From contig JANFAH010000006.1 in the NCBI GenBank assembly GCA_024663395.1, positions 1,364,001 to 1,428,000 on the forward strand: 64,000 nt of DNA. Direction: 5' to 3'. The stretch is from Pisolithus tinctorius. Its lineage: Eukaryota > Basidiomycota > Agaricomycetes > Boletales > Pisolithaceae. The position numbers were made by a program, and so were the translations under genes. Each line of letters opens with the position of its first letter. The stretch's first letter is position 1. This document shows, piece by piece, positions 35,200-50,561 of the stretch. Below the pieces are notes generated by a model. The model saw nothing but the letters and a program-made list of their open reading frames with translations. It had not been told where the DNA came from and ran no database searches.

Positions 35200-35897
35200 A
35201 TGGCCCCGCGTACAGCAGCAGCACGGCCAGTTACGAGGAAAAGAAACAGGAAACGGAAACGGCGCATTGCGTCTTCCTCATCTGAGTCGTCCTCGTCGGA
35301 CGACTCTTCCTCTGATGACTCGGTGACGTCGGTTCAGCAGACCAAGGCATGTGCACAGAAGAACCCAGAACCAAGCGCTCCTAGTGGGGAAGACGACCCT
35401 TCATCATCATCACCATCATCATTGTCATCATCAGATGACGACTCAGAAGCGGATAATGAGATACCTGGAAAGCCAGCCTCACCCCAACCTGATACTACGG
35501 GGCCGTCAACTGAAAAGCCCGCGTCACCGACACGAAACTCTCCTTCTCCACCTCCCCCATCTACCGTCACCATCCCACCCTTCATCAATCCTGATTCGCC
35601 CCCCGAAGACGAGCTAGCTCTCAAGGAAAAGTTCCGTAAGTTCTGGATGGCATCTTTGGCAGAAGGGTTCAAGGACGATCTGGAAGTAATACGCAAGGCA
35701 CGTGGACGTGAACTCTCGACCCATTGAACGAGAAGAGAGATGCTTAACCCTCACCGTTCGGTCAGGAACCCAATCTTGGTCAGTCACGCCTAGCCCTTTT
35801 GATCGAGTCTCTTGCGGCTGGGGCCGACGTGTTCTCATCCACATCGACCGATGGAAACGTGAACGAGATGGAGGTTGTCGTGGATGAGCTTTCGTAG
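35200..35897 (+). CDS. RSA3: Ribosome assembly protein 3 (RSA3 family)
   Basis: Nucleolar factor of 60S ribosomal subunit assembly. 209 residues from exons 35200-35697 and 35766-35897. The N-terminus is very basic (ARPVTRKRNRKRKRRIA), then a long Ser/Asp/Glu/Pro low-complexity region typical of nucleolar proteins. The family signature sits at the C-terminus: FRKFWMASLAEGFKDDLEVI, RKEPNLGQSRLALLIESLAA and GADVF. Joining these requires an intron starting GCACGT after the Lys codon and ending TTCGGTCAG, that is a GC-AG intron. No GT donor nearby preserves the frame. The N-terminal repeats make homology there weak, but the C-terminal match is clear. Confidence 0.88.
35698..35765 (+). other. GC-AG intron in RSA3
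   Basis: A 68-nt intron with donor AAG|GCACGT and acceptor GTCAG. It restores the conserved RSA3 signature in phase 0. Candidate GT donors at 35704 and 35708 would both break the frame at the acceptor. Confidence 0.8.
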
Positions 35898-36350
35898 GAT
35901 TTCCTGTCACTGATACTCGTGCTACGAGCTGGTCCCTGGTATATAAAAAAAAGAGCACTATTCTATCGAGATAGCTTGGATTCGTTGTGTAAAAAATGCG
36001 AACTGTGTTATATTCGACTGCGCGCTGGAATTTATGCCAGTTACTAGTGCTAAGTTCAAACATGACTGAAGTGGTTCAGCGACATTCAGGTCTTGCCAGC
36101 CTCGGTCCCAGACCAGCTGCATGATGCAATTGGCCGTTATGGGTTTATCAAACCGAAGTGGCGGATCGTGGGGCTGCAGCGGCGGACCATATCTTTCCCC
36201 CGGTCACTTGACAATTCACAACCACTACTGGGTAGTATTACTACCCACTGAGGGTCCGTCCGTTGCTGCTGCAGTCGTCGAGATTTCAAAGGCGTACACT
36301 CGTTCTGCGTAAACTGCGCGGAAATTAGATCCGGGACCACCCCCAACGAA
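35898..36350. other. Intergenic region between RSA3 and transporter gene
   Basis: About 450 bases with no gene recognised; presumed promoter of the transporter. Confidence 0.6.
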
Positions 36351-38254
36351 ATGGTGCACGAATATGGCACAGTAAAGCCCGTGGCCACTGAACACGACCT
36401 CGCTGGCGACCGAGAGGTTTGTTCGACTGAGGACAGCGCCCTCCTTGAGAGCGGAAGTGCTACAGTGCCTAAGGATGGTCATGCGACCATATTCAGTAGT
36501 GTCTGCAACCTGGCCAATACTATCCTCGGCAGCGGTGCGTGCGCCTTTCATGATAGTTGAGCAGTAGCACTAATCGACCGACATGTCATTCCAGGCATGC
36601 TCACATTTCCACTGGTACGTCTCTCATTCCGCGCTTAGATTTCCGTCCGCTTCTCAACATACACAATATAACTGAAGGCCATGGCTTCCGCCGGGGTCAT
36701 ACCCGGGATAATCACCTGTGTCTTTTCTGGTACTGTGGGAGGCTTCGGTCTCTATCTCCTCACGCAATGCGCACGACGTACTCCCCACCGTCGAAGCTCC
36801 TTTTTTGCGGTGGCTCAATTGACATTCCCTCAAGCGGCTGTCTTTTTCGATGCTGCCATTGCCATCAAGTGCTTTGGTGTTTCCATCGGGTACGTGCCAT
36901 TTACTTCAGCATGCGACGTTGCCTGTTATGATGATTCCCTCTCACATCTTTATTATGCAGTTATCTGATCATTATCAAGTCGTTGATGCCCAACGTTGTC
37001 GCTTCATTATACCATGATTTGACGTCTCCCAGTACTAATCCCCCCGAATGGGCGCTATCCGGATCAACCTGGCTCTTTCTTTTTATGATTGTGCTTGCTC
37101 CGCTTGCCTCTCTTCGGCGACTAGACAGTCTTAGGCATACAAGCTATATTGCTTTATTCTCTGCCGGTGAGGGCCTTGGTTATAAATTATGGGTTGCTTT
37201 GCAGATGGCGCTGAACATGTGTTTTGGACAGCATACCTTGTTGTTATCGTGATAAGGTGTTACTTCAAGCCATTAGAAGGCACAGTCCCACGTGGCGACG
37301 TTCACCTCGTTCACTTTACGTCCAGCTTCGTAACAACGTGGCCCGTACAGGTGTTTGCATTCACATGTGGACAGAATGTAAGAGTTTTAGCAAGTACCGG
37401 GCCATTTTGACGAGCCCACCAAATAGATGTTCCCGATATTCAACGAGTTGAAGACAAACTCGGACCGACGGTTGAATATCGTTGTAGGGTCATCCATTGG
37501 TGGTGCCGTCCTGATATATGAGGTCATTGCCGTCTTTGGTTACTTGACATTTGGATCCAATGTTGGGGCCAACATCATAGCGATGTACCCGTCCACCTCA
37601 GTTTTTATCGCTGTTGGACAGTTAGCTATCGTCGTGCTGATACTTTTCTCGTATCCACTGCAAGTGCAACCGTGCAGGACCTGCTTGGATAAGATTTTCC
37701 ATAGCCAGCAGGTATACAAGCCAGTAGGGGAGAACGAAGCAGTAGAGGATGACGAAGTCGGGGGTGACATGTCGGCCGTGAAACATGCGGTGCTTACTGC
37801 TGCCATTGTGGCATGTGGGTTTGCCATCGCGTATTATGTAGATAACTTGCAAATGGGTGAGTGACACCCGTCGATGACCTGACTTGGTATTGGTGCTGAG
37901 AAGGTGGGTCGTGTGTGCAGTGCTCTCGTTTGTGGGCTCGACTGGGTCTACGACCATCTCGTTTATCCTTCCTGGGCTCTTCTTCTGGAAGGTGAGAACG
38001 GAAAGACAATAATAGCGGGTGGACGTGTCGTTGACTTGATGTTGTCGCGTGCAGCTTACCAAGGACGATCCGACAGTAAGCCGCGTGCTGAACAGGGGTG
38101 CGATAGCCCTCGTCGCTTACGGATGTTTTGTGGTCGTGTTCTGGTGAGTGGAAGCTGGATGTCGTACCGGGTAAAATGTTCTGACATGACGCGCAGCCTG
38201 GGATTCAACATATACCATGTGATGCACCCATCGAGGGATGGCACTGGAGGCTGA
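36351..38254 (+). CDS. Vacuolar-type amino acid transporter (AAAP family, Avt5/6/7-like)
   Basis: Multi-pass carrier of the amino acid/auxin permease family, probably moving neutral or acidic amino acids across the vacuolar membrane. A soluble N-terminus of about 48 residues precedes the signature first helix: ATIFSSVCNLANTILGSGML then TFPLAMASAGVIPGIITCVF, read across two introns that bracket a 20-nt exon. Later helices include FFDAAIAIKCFGVSIGYL, WLFLFMIVLAPLASLRRL, YIALFSAAYLVVIVIRCYF, FAFTCGQNMFPIFNELK, GAVLIYEVIAVFGYLTFGS, VGQLAIVVLILFSYPLQV and VVFCLGFNIYH. A hydrophilic, acidic loop (residues near GENEAVEDDEVGGD) sits between helices as in this group. Small internal introns all resolve in frame. 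I infer vacuolar location from family resemblance; which Avt paralogue it matches is open. Confidence 0.88.
36595..36614 (+). other. 20-nt microexon in the amino acid transporter gene
   Basis: The exon GCATGCTCACATTTCCACTG supplies the end of a Gly codon plus Met-Leu-Thr-Phe-Pro-Leu. This is the heart of the family's first-helix signature, so it is needed for function. Flanking introns are 36535-36594 and one starting at 36615. Confidence 0.85.
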
Positions 38255-38560
38255 TAAGGGCCTGTATTTTAGGTAGCGTACACAGAGTGTGTAGGACTAT
38301 AATTTTGCAAGGGTTTTTGATAGACGAGCGCCAATTGAGTGTGCCCGTGGGGTTTCCCACGCAAGGGGCCTTGTGCTTGTATCCTTGGGAGACTTGCTTC
38401 TGGGTCTTGAGTCCACAGTACTTTCCCCCTAGACCAGCGGATGGCTGTCTATCTCGTACCACCCAACTGTTAGTCGGTCGTCGTCGCCGTGCCTGCTGTC
38501 CACATCATCCTCCTCGCTGTCCTCTGTAAGCCTCCATCTCATCTGCCGTAGCACCCACCC
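38255..38560. other. Intergenic region before the R3H gene
   Basis: About 300 bases, presumed terminator and promoter; nothing distinctive. Confidence 0.6.
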
Positions 38561-41417
38561 ATGTCGTTTGACGGTGAGCAGACTCTCTCGCGGCGAACCC
38601 AGCCTTGTGTTGTTTCTGTTTCGACTGTCTCATGCTTTTTACAGTCGGCCCAGACACGCTTCCACCGCCATTTGTCATGAACCCGTCCCTGCCACCCCCT
38701 GCCAGAGACCCAACCGCCTCCATAGACGCTCTCAGGTCTGACGCCAATCCAATGACTCCCGCAGCTCCAACCCCAAATGCATTTTCGGTCCTCGAGCCCT
38801 CCTCTTCTATCCTATTGCCCTCTCGTCCGGGCTCTGAACCATCGGAGTCGGATGCAGCCAACGGTCCCTCCCTTTTGGATGTCGACCCTCAAATTATTGA
38901 GGCCCTCAAAAGTAAAGATAGATTATACGTCCTCAAGCTCGGAGAGCAGATGGAATGTTTTATCAACGATCACAGGTAAGTATCTTTTCCCTCTCCAGAC
39001 CACTTCGTAGACTGTATCTGTCGTGCTGTCTTCGTCGTACGACTGACCGTCTGTCTTTTACATCCTTTTCCTTGGCCAAAATACCATTTGGGGAACGATC
39101 GGTGTACTGACCATGATATGATCGTGCATACGCTATGCAGAACTCGTCTCGATTTGACGCCGACAACTTCTTATCAGAGACTTTTGGTGCACCGCTGCTC
39201 AGCCTACTATAAGCTGGCACCGGAAACCGATCCCATCAACAAGACGATCAGCGTCGCTCTTACCATCGAGAGTAGAATGTAGGTCTCTCTTGTTGTACGC
39301 CCATTCGATTAGAATGAAACAGAAGACTCATCCCCATTCTCTCAGTCCTACACGTCGCATCGCCGATCTTGTCCCTGCCCCTCCATCCCATGCTCAACCC
39401 GCCTTTAAAATCATGCAGCGAACCGCTACCGACCGTCCACGCTCCAAGCCCCAATCGCATGCTGGATCAGTCATTGGGGAAGAAGCAGAATCGTCAGACG
39501 TGGAACCATCTGAGGCCGGCAGCGTCGGTGGACGAAGCAATACCGCTGGAAGCGGCAAGAAACACATGACGATTGCCGAACGTGAGGCGGCCTACAACGA
39601 AGCCCGCTCAAGGATTTTCATGGACTTTCAGGAGAAGGAGAAAGTCAAAGAGAAAGACCTGAGCGCGAGCTCTTCGAGCGCTAGTCTGACCTCGGGCTCC
39701 GTGACCAGTAGCGTCGGCGAAACTAGTAGCACAGGTGACCTGGAGGATTCGATCAGCTCACCTGCTACAGAAAGCGAGTGGTCCGGACCCGCGGTACGTG
39801 ATAGAAAGGACGGCCGTCGCTCCAACGGTTCATCTTCCAGGAGTATGCGCTCTAGCGCTCCCACATACGGCTCCAACAGCTCCCGCGAATCGAGACCACC
39901 TTCACCCCCATCTTTCAGATACCCTAGTTTATATGCGCCTTCTCTGGCCGCCGCTCCTTACGATCAATCGCATCATCCGATGCATCCCTCCGCATACAAT
40001 AATTCATACATGTACGCATACCCACAGCCAGCTCCTCCACAGGGTTGCCTTCCATACTATGCACCTTGTCCGTACCCACCTCCTCAGGCGCCCATACCTA
40101 CAGGCGATCCTGCTCTACCTTCTACCCAGGCTGATGCCTTTGGCATCCAGCAGCATAACAATGTTTTTATCCCCTGCGGTTGGAATTACCCTCAGCAGCC
40201 GCATCCTCTCCCACATCCGCCTGCCCAACAACAACCTCACCAAGCTCCAGGAACTCCTATAGCTCCGCCCGCTACCCAGTATCCTCCTTATCCTCCTGTC
40301 CCCGCTTATGCCTCATACTCAATGCCTGTATACTATACATCGCCACCTCCCCTGCCTCACTTCTCTTCCTCACCGGTGCCTCAAAACCTTCCCCTTGGTC
40401 CTCCAGAATATAATGGTGCCCACGATACGTTCTCACCTGGTCGACCCTATCCCGGTGTCCCCGGCCAACAATCCCCGACGATGAGCAACAAAGCTAGAGG
40501 CGCTCCTCCTGCCCGGAGTGCTTGGAGTTACGGTCCTGGAGTCGGGATGGGCGGTTTCGGAGTCAACAACGTTAACGGTCGATCCGTCAGCAGCAGCGGC
40601 AAAGATGCAGTTGGTCCACGTTTAAATCCGTCGACCAGAAGACCCGGAAATGGGCGCTCCGGTGGTTTCAATGGGACGCCAGCAGGCGACGAGGCAGCGT
40701 CGACCGCTGTAAGTTGTTTCTATTCCAATTGTTGAACTGCTTAATCCTTCGGATTTTTCCAGTCATCGTCTACGTCGTCGTCATCACGGCGGACGTTTAA
40801 CACATCTACTTCATCTCAACACCCTCTTCCAGCTCGGCCTGACTGGGCTGTAGGTTTGAAAGCACAGCCTACCCTTCACCCGACGCACAACCGCCATCAC
40901 GACCACACAGTGAACGCACGTACGTCTCCAGTACGTAACAACGGGCAACGCGGCCAACCAGCACCGCCTGTCCTTCAAGCGACTGATTTCCCACCTCTTA
41001 ACCCGGTGTCACAAACTGAGAAACGCATGCCTCCTGTGGCAGGGGTGTGGAATAACTCATCTTCCACGCGATCCATCTTAATGCCCGGTAATAATGGCTT
41101 GCAGGGCAGTGCTCTTGTGAATCATTCTGCCAATGGACGTGTGGCCACCGGCAATACACCAGCCTGCAGACTGGAAGACTATGATGGTAAGCCGGATTAG
41201 TGACTGTTTCTGATGGTATTTCGAGGATAACGTATTTCTTCCAGGTAACTGGAAACCTGGAATCACAAGTAGCAAGAGTCCTGTACCACAGCAGGACAAG
41301 GAGCGAATGAGGGGAGATGCAGTATCTAGCGCGACTCTAGCGGAAAGGGTGATGGTGCTATCCATCGATGACAAGGATGGCGCCAAGCCCTTAACACCTG
41401 TGACGTTGGCGGTGTGA
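38561..41417 (+). CDS. R3H and SUZ domain RNA-binding protein
   Basis: Probable mRNA-binding regulator of the encore/R3HDM type, acting in the cytoplasm. Exons 38561-38573, 38645-38975, 39141-39278, 39346-40708, 40763-41186 and 41245-41417 give 813 residues. The first exon is only 13 nt. The R3H domain spans about residues 85-165: DRLYVLKLGEQMECFINDHR then RLDLTPTTSYQRLLVHRCSA, with the basic R-x3-H-like core altered but recognisable. The SUZ motif follows at about 235-260 (MTIAEREAAYNEARSRIFMD then FQEKEK), as in other R3H-SUZ proteins. The remainder is disordered: Ser-rich, then a Pro/Tyr/Gln-rich stretch (about 360-500) of the type that drives condensates, and a C-terminal DFPPLNPVS motif. 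The role in translation or decay control is inferred from the family. Confidence 0.88.
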
Positions 41418-41674
41418 GCGTGGTAGAGTGTATATTGCAGCATACTCATCGTAGGAGAAATCACTGTTTTAATTGCTGCTGTTTTTCGTACTGCCTCTCG
41501 TCGTGGTGCCCGTGTGTAGTCGGATGCTGCTGATGGGTAACCCTTTTATCTTGTATCGCGGGGAGTTGACTTGTCATCCTATACGGGCTAGACATATTAA
41601 CTTAGAAATGTTTGTAAACATGTAATAAACTTCTTGCATCATCCCGAAACCCCTTTTGTCTCTTGTCTCTGATC

Positions 41675-42467
41675 ATGTCCACACGGCTACGACTCAGAGG
41701 GCACGTTGAAGACGAGGACGCTTCAGCGTTAAAACTCGGGCCTGGTGAGTTGAACAACATCGCATTCTACGAGACAAATATGTGACAGAGGGATTGGACT
41801 CGGTGTCTCTGGAATATAGAATTCAATAATGCGGGTTGTCTCCTGATTTCGGAGGTGAAGTACCTCCTGGAGAACAGGGACAAGGATGCACCTGATACCG
41901 CGTATGTCCTGTCCTGTCCTGCACTGCGACTCGGAGGGTTTTCCGTTCCTGCTATCACCACTTCTGCTCTGTTTCTCCCTCTCCCTCTTCGCGTGTGCGC
42001 AATGGAAATTGACATCGATCTCTCTCTCACTCAGAGTATACAACAAGACGCTGGAATATGTGAAGACCTTTGCCAAGTTCAACACGACGGATTCTGCTAG
42101 TGCTGTCCGAGAGTGAGTGGTAGTGCCCACAACGAAATTCATGGAGGGGCTGTATCTTGTCTTTTTTTTCTTCTTTTTTTTGCTAGGACTCTTCGTAGGG
42201 AACCGGCGCTCACACAGTTCGAAACTGCTCAAATTGCAAACCTATGTCCTGCTACGGCAGAAGAAGCTAAAAGTATTGTACCGAGGTGTGCGGTTTTCCC
42301 CTCCCTTACGTGACATTGTCAAACGTCCCCGACCCTCTCAAACAACCAACCGTTTGTATGCTCATATGCGTTTTTTCTTTTGCATTTCCAGTCTCGTCAA
42401 AATCGACGACGACCGATTACAGACGCTCTTGGATGAAATCCAAACGCTCCGCAAGTTCCAGACTTGA
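41675..42467 (+). CDS. RPB4: RNA polymerase II subunit RPB4
   Basis: Subunit of the dissociable Rpb4/Rpb7 stalk of RNA polymerase II, also linked to mRNA export and decay. Exons 41675-41744, 41820-41901, 42035-42112, 42187-42285 and 42392-42467 give 134 residues, close to the animal and fission yeast length and without the insertion of budding yeast. Family blocks: ALKLGPEFNNAGCLLISEVK, VYNKTLEYVKTFAKFNT, LTQFETAQIANLCPATAEEA and the C-terminal DRLQTLLDEIQTLRKFQ. A poly(A)-signal-like AATAAA at 41634-41639 just upstream probably belongs to the R3H gene. Converges with PUS1, their stop codons only about 100 bases apart. Confidence 0.95.
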
Positions 42468-42569
42468 CTCGGCCATCTCTCTCTCTCTTTCTCTTTATTC
42501 CCTATCTTGTTTTCACAAAAATCATATGATGTATAAATGTAGCTGTTTTATTAATCCTATCCGTAACTT

Positions 42570-44896
42570 TCATCCCTCCATCTCGTCCAGCTTGCCCTTA
42601 CTAAGCCCCTCTTCCTCGTTCTCTTCGTCGGCTGCTTCGTCCCCAATCGATAAGGCACCTTCTTGCTTGATGTCCGCCAAACTGGTGATGTCGAACCGCT
42701 TCTTTTCCTTGAAAGGTCTCGGTCTCTTGATGCCCTTCTTGATGACGGCAGTGGGGGGGATGATACCTTTCTGGTTCAAATACGTCAAATCGTTACCTTC
42801 GTAACTGTCCACGTATCGGATCCAGGCGTCGAATCTTTCCAGGGGATTATGGCGTTAGGGCCTCATTTCATATAAAACATGCGGGCCGAGGGAGTGAGTG
42901 AAATTGACTACTTACATTCCACACTGGTCCTCCGTATTCCGCATGTTGTCGTAGATATGCTTTTGTTTGAAATCGTCTATTTCCTTCCTGTATACCTCAA
43001 AATCGATTTCGGGTCGATAGTCCGCATCCGAAGGGTCGTTGAGTTTCTCGTTGTTGGCGGATACGCGCTTGTTGTATGTTTCGAAAATGGGATATTCGAG
43101 CAGTAAACCAAGTGCAGGCATCTTAGGGACCATGACCATACGAGGACCGTATAGCTTTTGAAAAGACTCTTTTCAAAAAGGTGTGAGCTGAGTGATGTCC
43201 GCGTGACACGTACCTCGTCGATGATTTGACTGGGTGTTCCGGTACGACATGAAAGGACGAGAGCGGACATCATTTTACGCTATTCCACTGATGGTGAGTT
43301 TCTATGTCCTGGCTTGGTGCGCCACAAACTTACGATCTTTCCAAGAAAAAGCATGAACACTGAATAACATTTGCTTTCTCTGAACGACGTACCTGATGAA
43401 GCATGAAGCTTTGGCCATGGAACAATACGCTAATCCATTCCGTGTCGCCATAAACTGCTGGATCTGATACCTGCAGGAACCGAATTAGTGCGCCCATGTG
43501 TGGCGAGGAGGCCAACAGAAGGTGGTTCACCTCTATCCTAATCATATGACGCTGATTACTGCGATCACCGTATTCTCGGCCGACGGTAAGATTGTGGAAG
43601 TTATGTGTCCCCTCAAATTTCTTTGCCGCCGCTTTCAGAGTTTCGACCATGTCCGTGCCTACCCTCCATGTTCGTTTCCGCACAAGGTCTTCTTCGGGTG
43701 TCGTCGACTGGGCGTTGGGAATGTCCCAGAACACATGGGGTCTACTGGATGGTGATGGCTCGGTGGACGCGTCTTGTACAGTCGACAAGGTGCCGCTGGA
43801 CTGCAGGGTACGAGCGAGAGCGGTATTGGGTTTCGGTGGGATTAAGAGGTATGTAGGGAAGAAATAGGTGTATTTCCGGCTGTCACAGGAACTATTTTCC
43901 ATAGAATCAGGCACTCAAGTGGCCGCTAGCAATGAGACGATCCACACCTACGTTCGTGCGTTGAAGGAATTTTGCACGCGAACCTTGCCGGTTAAAATTT
44001 CAGCTCACAGGCAACTAGATGTATATAGAAGACGAAAAAAATCACACAGACCTTTCCCCAGACGCGAATCTCTGGTGGGAGGAAGGAATTGACGCGTCCG
44101 ACCCAGTCCTTTATTCCAGGAATCGTCGTGATCAGTTTCATGGAGACCAGATTGCCTGCTGCATGCACGCCTGCATCTGTTCTTGCTGCGCGCCCGAGGC
44201 CCACCTATTCACCGAAAACACAACTCAGATCGGGGAAATAATGGCAGCCATGGTCGAAAGTGTACCTTGACGGGGTCATCTGCGTTATCTTGAGATACGG
44301 CGCCAGCGCGGACTAGCGCATCGAACAACACGCCTTCGATGGTGCGTAGGTTCGGTTGGCTGACGGGTGTGCGGAATAGACATTCAACGGATGGAAAGCC
44401 GGTAGCAAAAACACGCGTACATTTGCATCCCGCTGCATCCCGTCCCGCAAAAGCCGAGTAGCAGGGCCGTCTGGCGTTTCGGCAGCCTTAGTGGTTTTGT
44501 TTTTTGTCCTTCCTGTTCAACTCCTTGCGGTGATACTGCATCATTATCATTATCATCGTCTGCTTGTTGCTGAGTTCTTTCACTGCGCGTGCCCCGTCGT
44601 CGACGGCCGACATTCCGCTCGTCCTTCGACTTGCCCTTTCGCGATTTGGGATACCCTGCTGCGTCGCGTTTTCCTCTACGACGTTCCGCGTTTCTATCCT
44701 CGGCTACTTTCTGATCGGAGGAAAAACTCGGTGTATCGGTCTGTCCTGCAATATTATCGTTGTCATCGGCGGCGGTGGCGTCATGAGTCGATTTTGCTCT
44801 CTTTAAAGGGACGTCTGCAGAGGTTTCCGGTGGGGACCGTTTCGCAGGAGGCGGCGAGAGCGAAATATGGCGGTGTGCGCTCTCGGAGCCAGACAT
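42570..44896 (-). CDS. PUS1: tRNA pseudouridine synthase 1 (TruA family)
   Basis: Nuclear enzyme converting several tRNA uridines (and some snRNA/mRNA sites) to pseudouridine. The N-terminus (from [10 protein letters not shown]) is a long basic and acidic low-complexity region with likely nuclear signals ([20 protein letters not shown]). The fold begins at [16 protein letters not shown]. The catalytic motif is complete: [20 protein letters not shown], with the essential Asp in RTDAG. Later blocks are [50 protein letters not shown] (read across an intron) and [16 protein letters not shown]. The C-terminus ends in an acidic Glu-rich tail. The Cys in GTGCSGMQ, where many homologues have Tyr, is a minor deviation. 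Alternative upstream Met codons exist nine residues earlier, which are not needed. Confidence 0.93.
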
Positions 44897-46121
44897 TATT
44901 TTTACGATGAATCTACTGTGCAACTTTTTTTACAGCAGTGTAAATCAATTGATCAGTGAACAGTTGAAAACAAACTGGGATGTTCGCAGGCTAATACTCA
45001 CGTCGACGTGTCGATGGTGGACTCGGAAGGATAGAAAGGAGAGCGGACATATCCAACGAGTATACCTCATTTAGCAGCTTCGAGATCATGAATTGGCTAT
45101 TAATGTTACCGTAGCAATTCTCGGGCTTTGCGCACTGCCATCCGCTTAACCGTCGCACCAGACCAGAAGACTTATCTCTAAAGTATCTCGGACAGCTTAT
45201 GCTGATTGCACGCCTTCGGTAGTCGATATCTGAGGTCTCTTCGGTGCTGGTTATCAGCCCTCAGTGATTCGCTGTTTCGCGCGAGCCGATGCGCGACTGC
45301 TGGCAACTTCAATGAAACTCCTATCTCTCTGGAACTGCCAGCTCGTCTGGAATTCGTCGTTTGTCTATTTTACTTGGCGTGCCTTGCCGTCGCTGCTCCG
45401 TAGCGCGAGTGCGTCATAGTTTCACATCCGCGGTGCTGGCAGTCTTCGCATCCTGGGACAACAGGGGTGCTAATATTGTGCTACGTAGTAGCGGGGGAAA
45501 AGGTACGCGATAGCGTGCCTGCGAGACTATTGGCTTAGCGGAATCAGGTCCCATACGTACAGTCAACGATGTCATCCGTGGTTATTAATTTTACTTGCAG
45601 TGTTTCCACACCAACGAATCGTAGAAATGTTTCTGATCCTGCTGCGGACAGTGTTACTATGACTTCAGAAACTACGCAGGCAGTAGCCGCTCTGTTCAGC
45701 CTGAATAGGGGCTATTTGGATGAGTTGGCAAGGGACAGGAACCCGGAGCGTGGGAATGCTGACATGGTGGGCCATTGGAGACGGAGGATGGGAGCATTAG
45801 CAGTGGCGTTGCGACGTGGGGGCGTCGCCGTTGCAAGGAGTCTATTAGTTTCGAGGTGCTGCTTGTCACTGTCGTTGTCATTGTGGACGTCGTTGTCACC
45901 ACAGCAGTGTGCGGGCCAGTTTCTGCCGTAGAGTCGATTTAGTACTACCTCTGTGCGTGTGATCGCACTGCCTGATTCCATTCCAGGGTCCTACCTCAGC
46001 TCCTTGTGTTTGCCTGGCATTTCTTATTCTTCTCTTCTCTGCCCCCGTTCCTCTGTAGAAGAAGAAGGAGAAAATAAAATAAAAATAAGAAAAGAAGCCA
46101 AAGACGACCGTCGAGGTGACA
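44897..46121. other. Divergent promoter region between PUS1 and STE20
   Basis: About 1.2 kb. A 120-codon frame at 45569-45931 has no domain and overlaps other frames. The last 90 bases before STE20 are a purine-rich tract (46059-46100, GAAGAAGAAGG then AAAATAAAATAAA), typical of a 5' leader. Confidence 0.6.
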
Positions 46122-48872
<2,751 letters not shown>

Positions 48873-50561
48873 ATGGTGTACTGGCCTATGCATTGTCTCA
48901 AAAATACCAACCACATAAAGTCACCCGGCATTCCATCTTTAGTTTTTTTTCCCCTCTTCTGTGATCATCTCGTTCCTTCCCCACTTTCCGAGTTTCTCCG
49001 GAAATATCCATCACTGTGCTGTTCGGGAGGGTTTTCTGCTATACCCGCTTAATCGTGGATTATACTCGCTGGTCCTTCTCGTCCTCTCCGTTCGCCATGC
49101 ATATTCCATCTACTCTTATGCGATGGAAAGGAAATGGCGGGGCCGACACGCCGTCACCCACCATGATCAAGGTGCATCCGATGTCTATAAACGAGTTCGG
49201 TATTCCTTGTCGAGCTCAAAGTACAATGTAATACCAAGTTGGATCTCTTCCTGTCTTGTTCCCAACACATTCCGGATTCTCCGCCCATCCCTTGTGTTCA
49301 TTTCCTGTGACTCCGATGTTGTGGTCTATGTGTCAATCGTTTGTCATACCTGTCTGTGTTTTTTGTGTGCCAGTATGACGAGTATACTCACCCATGGGCC
49401 ATCTGCGCACCCTGTCCATCTCCACCTACCTACATAGACTTTTTTTCTCTTCTCTCTCTTCTCCAAGTTTCTCCTCTCCCACTATAGCTCTAAAACCATC
49501 TTTCTACATCGTCTCCTCTCTCCTCCAACGATGACAAGAAAAGCAAAGAAAAAAAGAGGACGATATACATAATCGTTTCGAGACTGGTTCCTTTGGTTCG
49601 GTAAATTTAAAACGTGGTGTATCTTTGCGAGAACTTTCTATCGATTCTGTGGACTTGTATGGGTTAGCAGGTTGATCAGTACTATCATTTCACCAGTTTT
49701 GCGAAATGAGTCACAGTTGCAAAACACAAATTATAGCACGACACACTTCGACAAAGTACATATGTCCATCCATGCAGTTGCAGATCACACCGGATAAATC
49801 TGGAAAGTTGTAATGAGTTTCTTCAAAATAATTTCCCACTCCAAGAGGAAATCTCTATTGCAATCACTGTTGCAAGAAGGTGATGCAAGGGTGTGACAAA
49901 ATTAAGCGGAGCAATTCGGAGTGACGGTGCGTGACAGCCCTCCGTTTGGCATATGGGAAAATTTGCAACTCTGTGTCTTTTTGTACCATAAACCGGCATC
50001 GCTCTGGCAGCTTCCATGACTTATTCTTTGTTTTCGTTTCTATCAAAAGTTTATGTATACGCGAACCCATATATTCCTATGTAGTTTTTGTATTATTTGC
50101 CCATGTGATTGTGTAGTTTTGAGATACGGTGTTTAGATTCTGCAACGCACTTTCCAAATCGCCGCTGAGATCTTGAGAGTCAAAGTTACGTCCACATAGA
50201 CGCGGTACAAAACCTGAAGTTCGAAAAACGGTAACCATGTGTCCCTCCAGGATTCCATTGTCATACCTCTCCTACTTGGAGTCTCGGTGAGAGTCTGGCA
50301 CGATGACGCACGATAACTCTGCTCATCACGATTGCGAGAACGAGTACACTTACATTCCTCCCTTCTATTATCGTGGGTTCTTCCTGACACAACTGTGCCC
50401 TAAATATCGGACCTATCAGAGATCGCCAGCCTCGAGGCAAAGTAGACGCCCTACGCCATATATAAACCCATGGTGATGGATCCTGTTATGGCTGTCTCTC
50501 AGCGCATCTGACTCACTCCCTGACAAGGCTGCATATCCACTTGCGACTTGAAGAGATACAT
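48873..50561. other. Intergenic region upstream of the giant gene
   Basis: About 1.7 kb. It contains pyrimidine-rich stretches (49440-49470) and no gene I can support; a 158-codon frame at 48961-49437 has hydrophobic and Cys-rich composition but no family match and no splice partners. Confidence 0.55.
50459..50466 (+). promoter_or_regulatory. TATA-box-like element
   Basis: TATATAAA lies 96 bases upstream of the chosen start of the giant gene at 50562. Position and sequence fit a core promoter; unproven. Confidence 0.4.

Noticed and set aside
45569..45931. 120-codon frame between PUS1 and STE20
   Set aside because: Overlapped by open frames on the other strand, with no domain; more likely promoter DNA.
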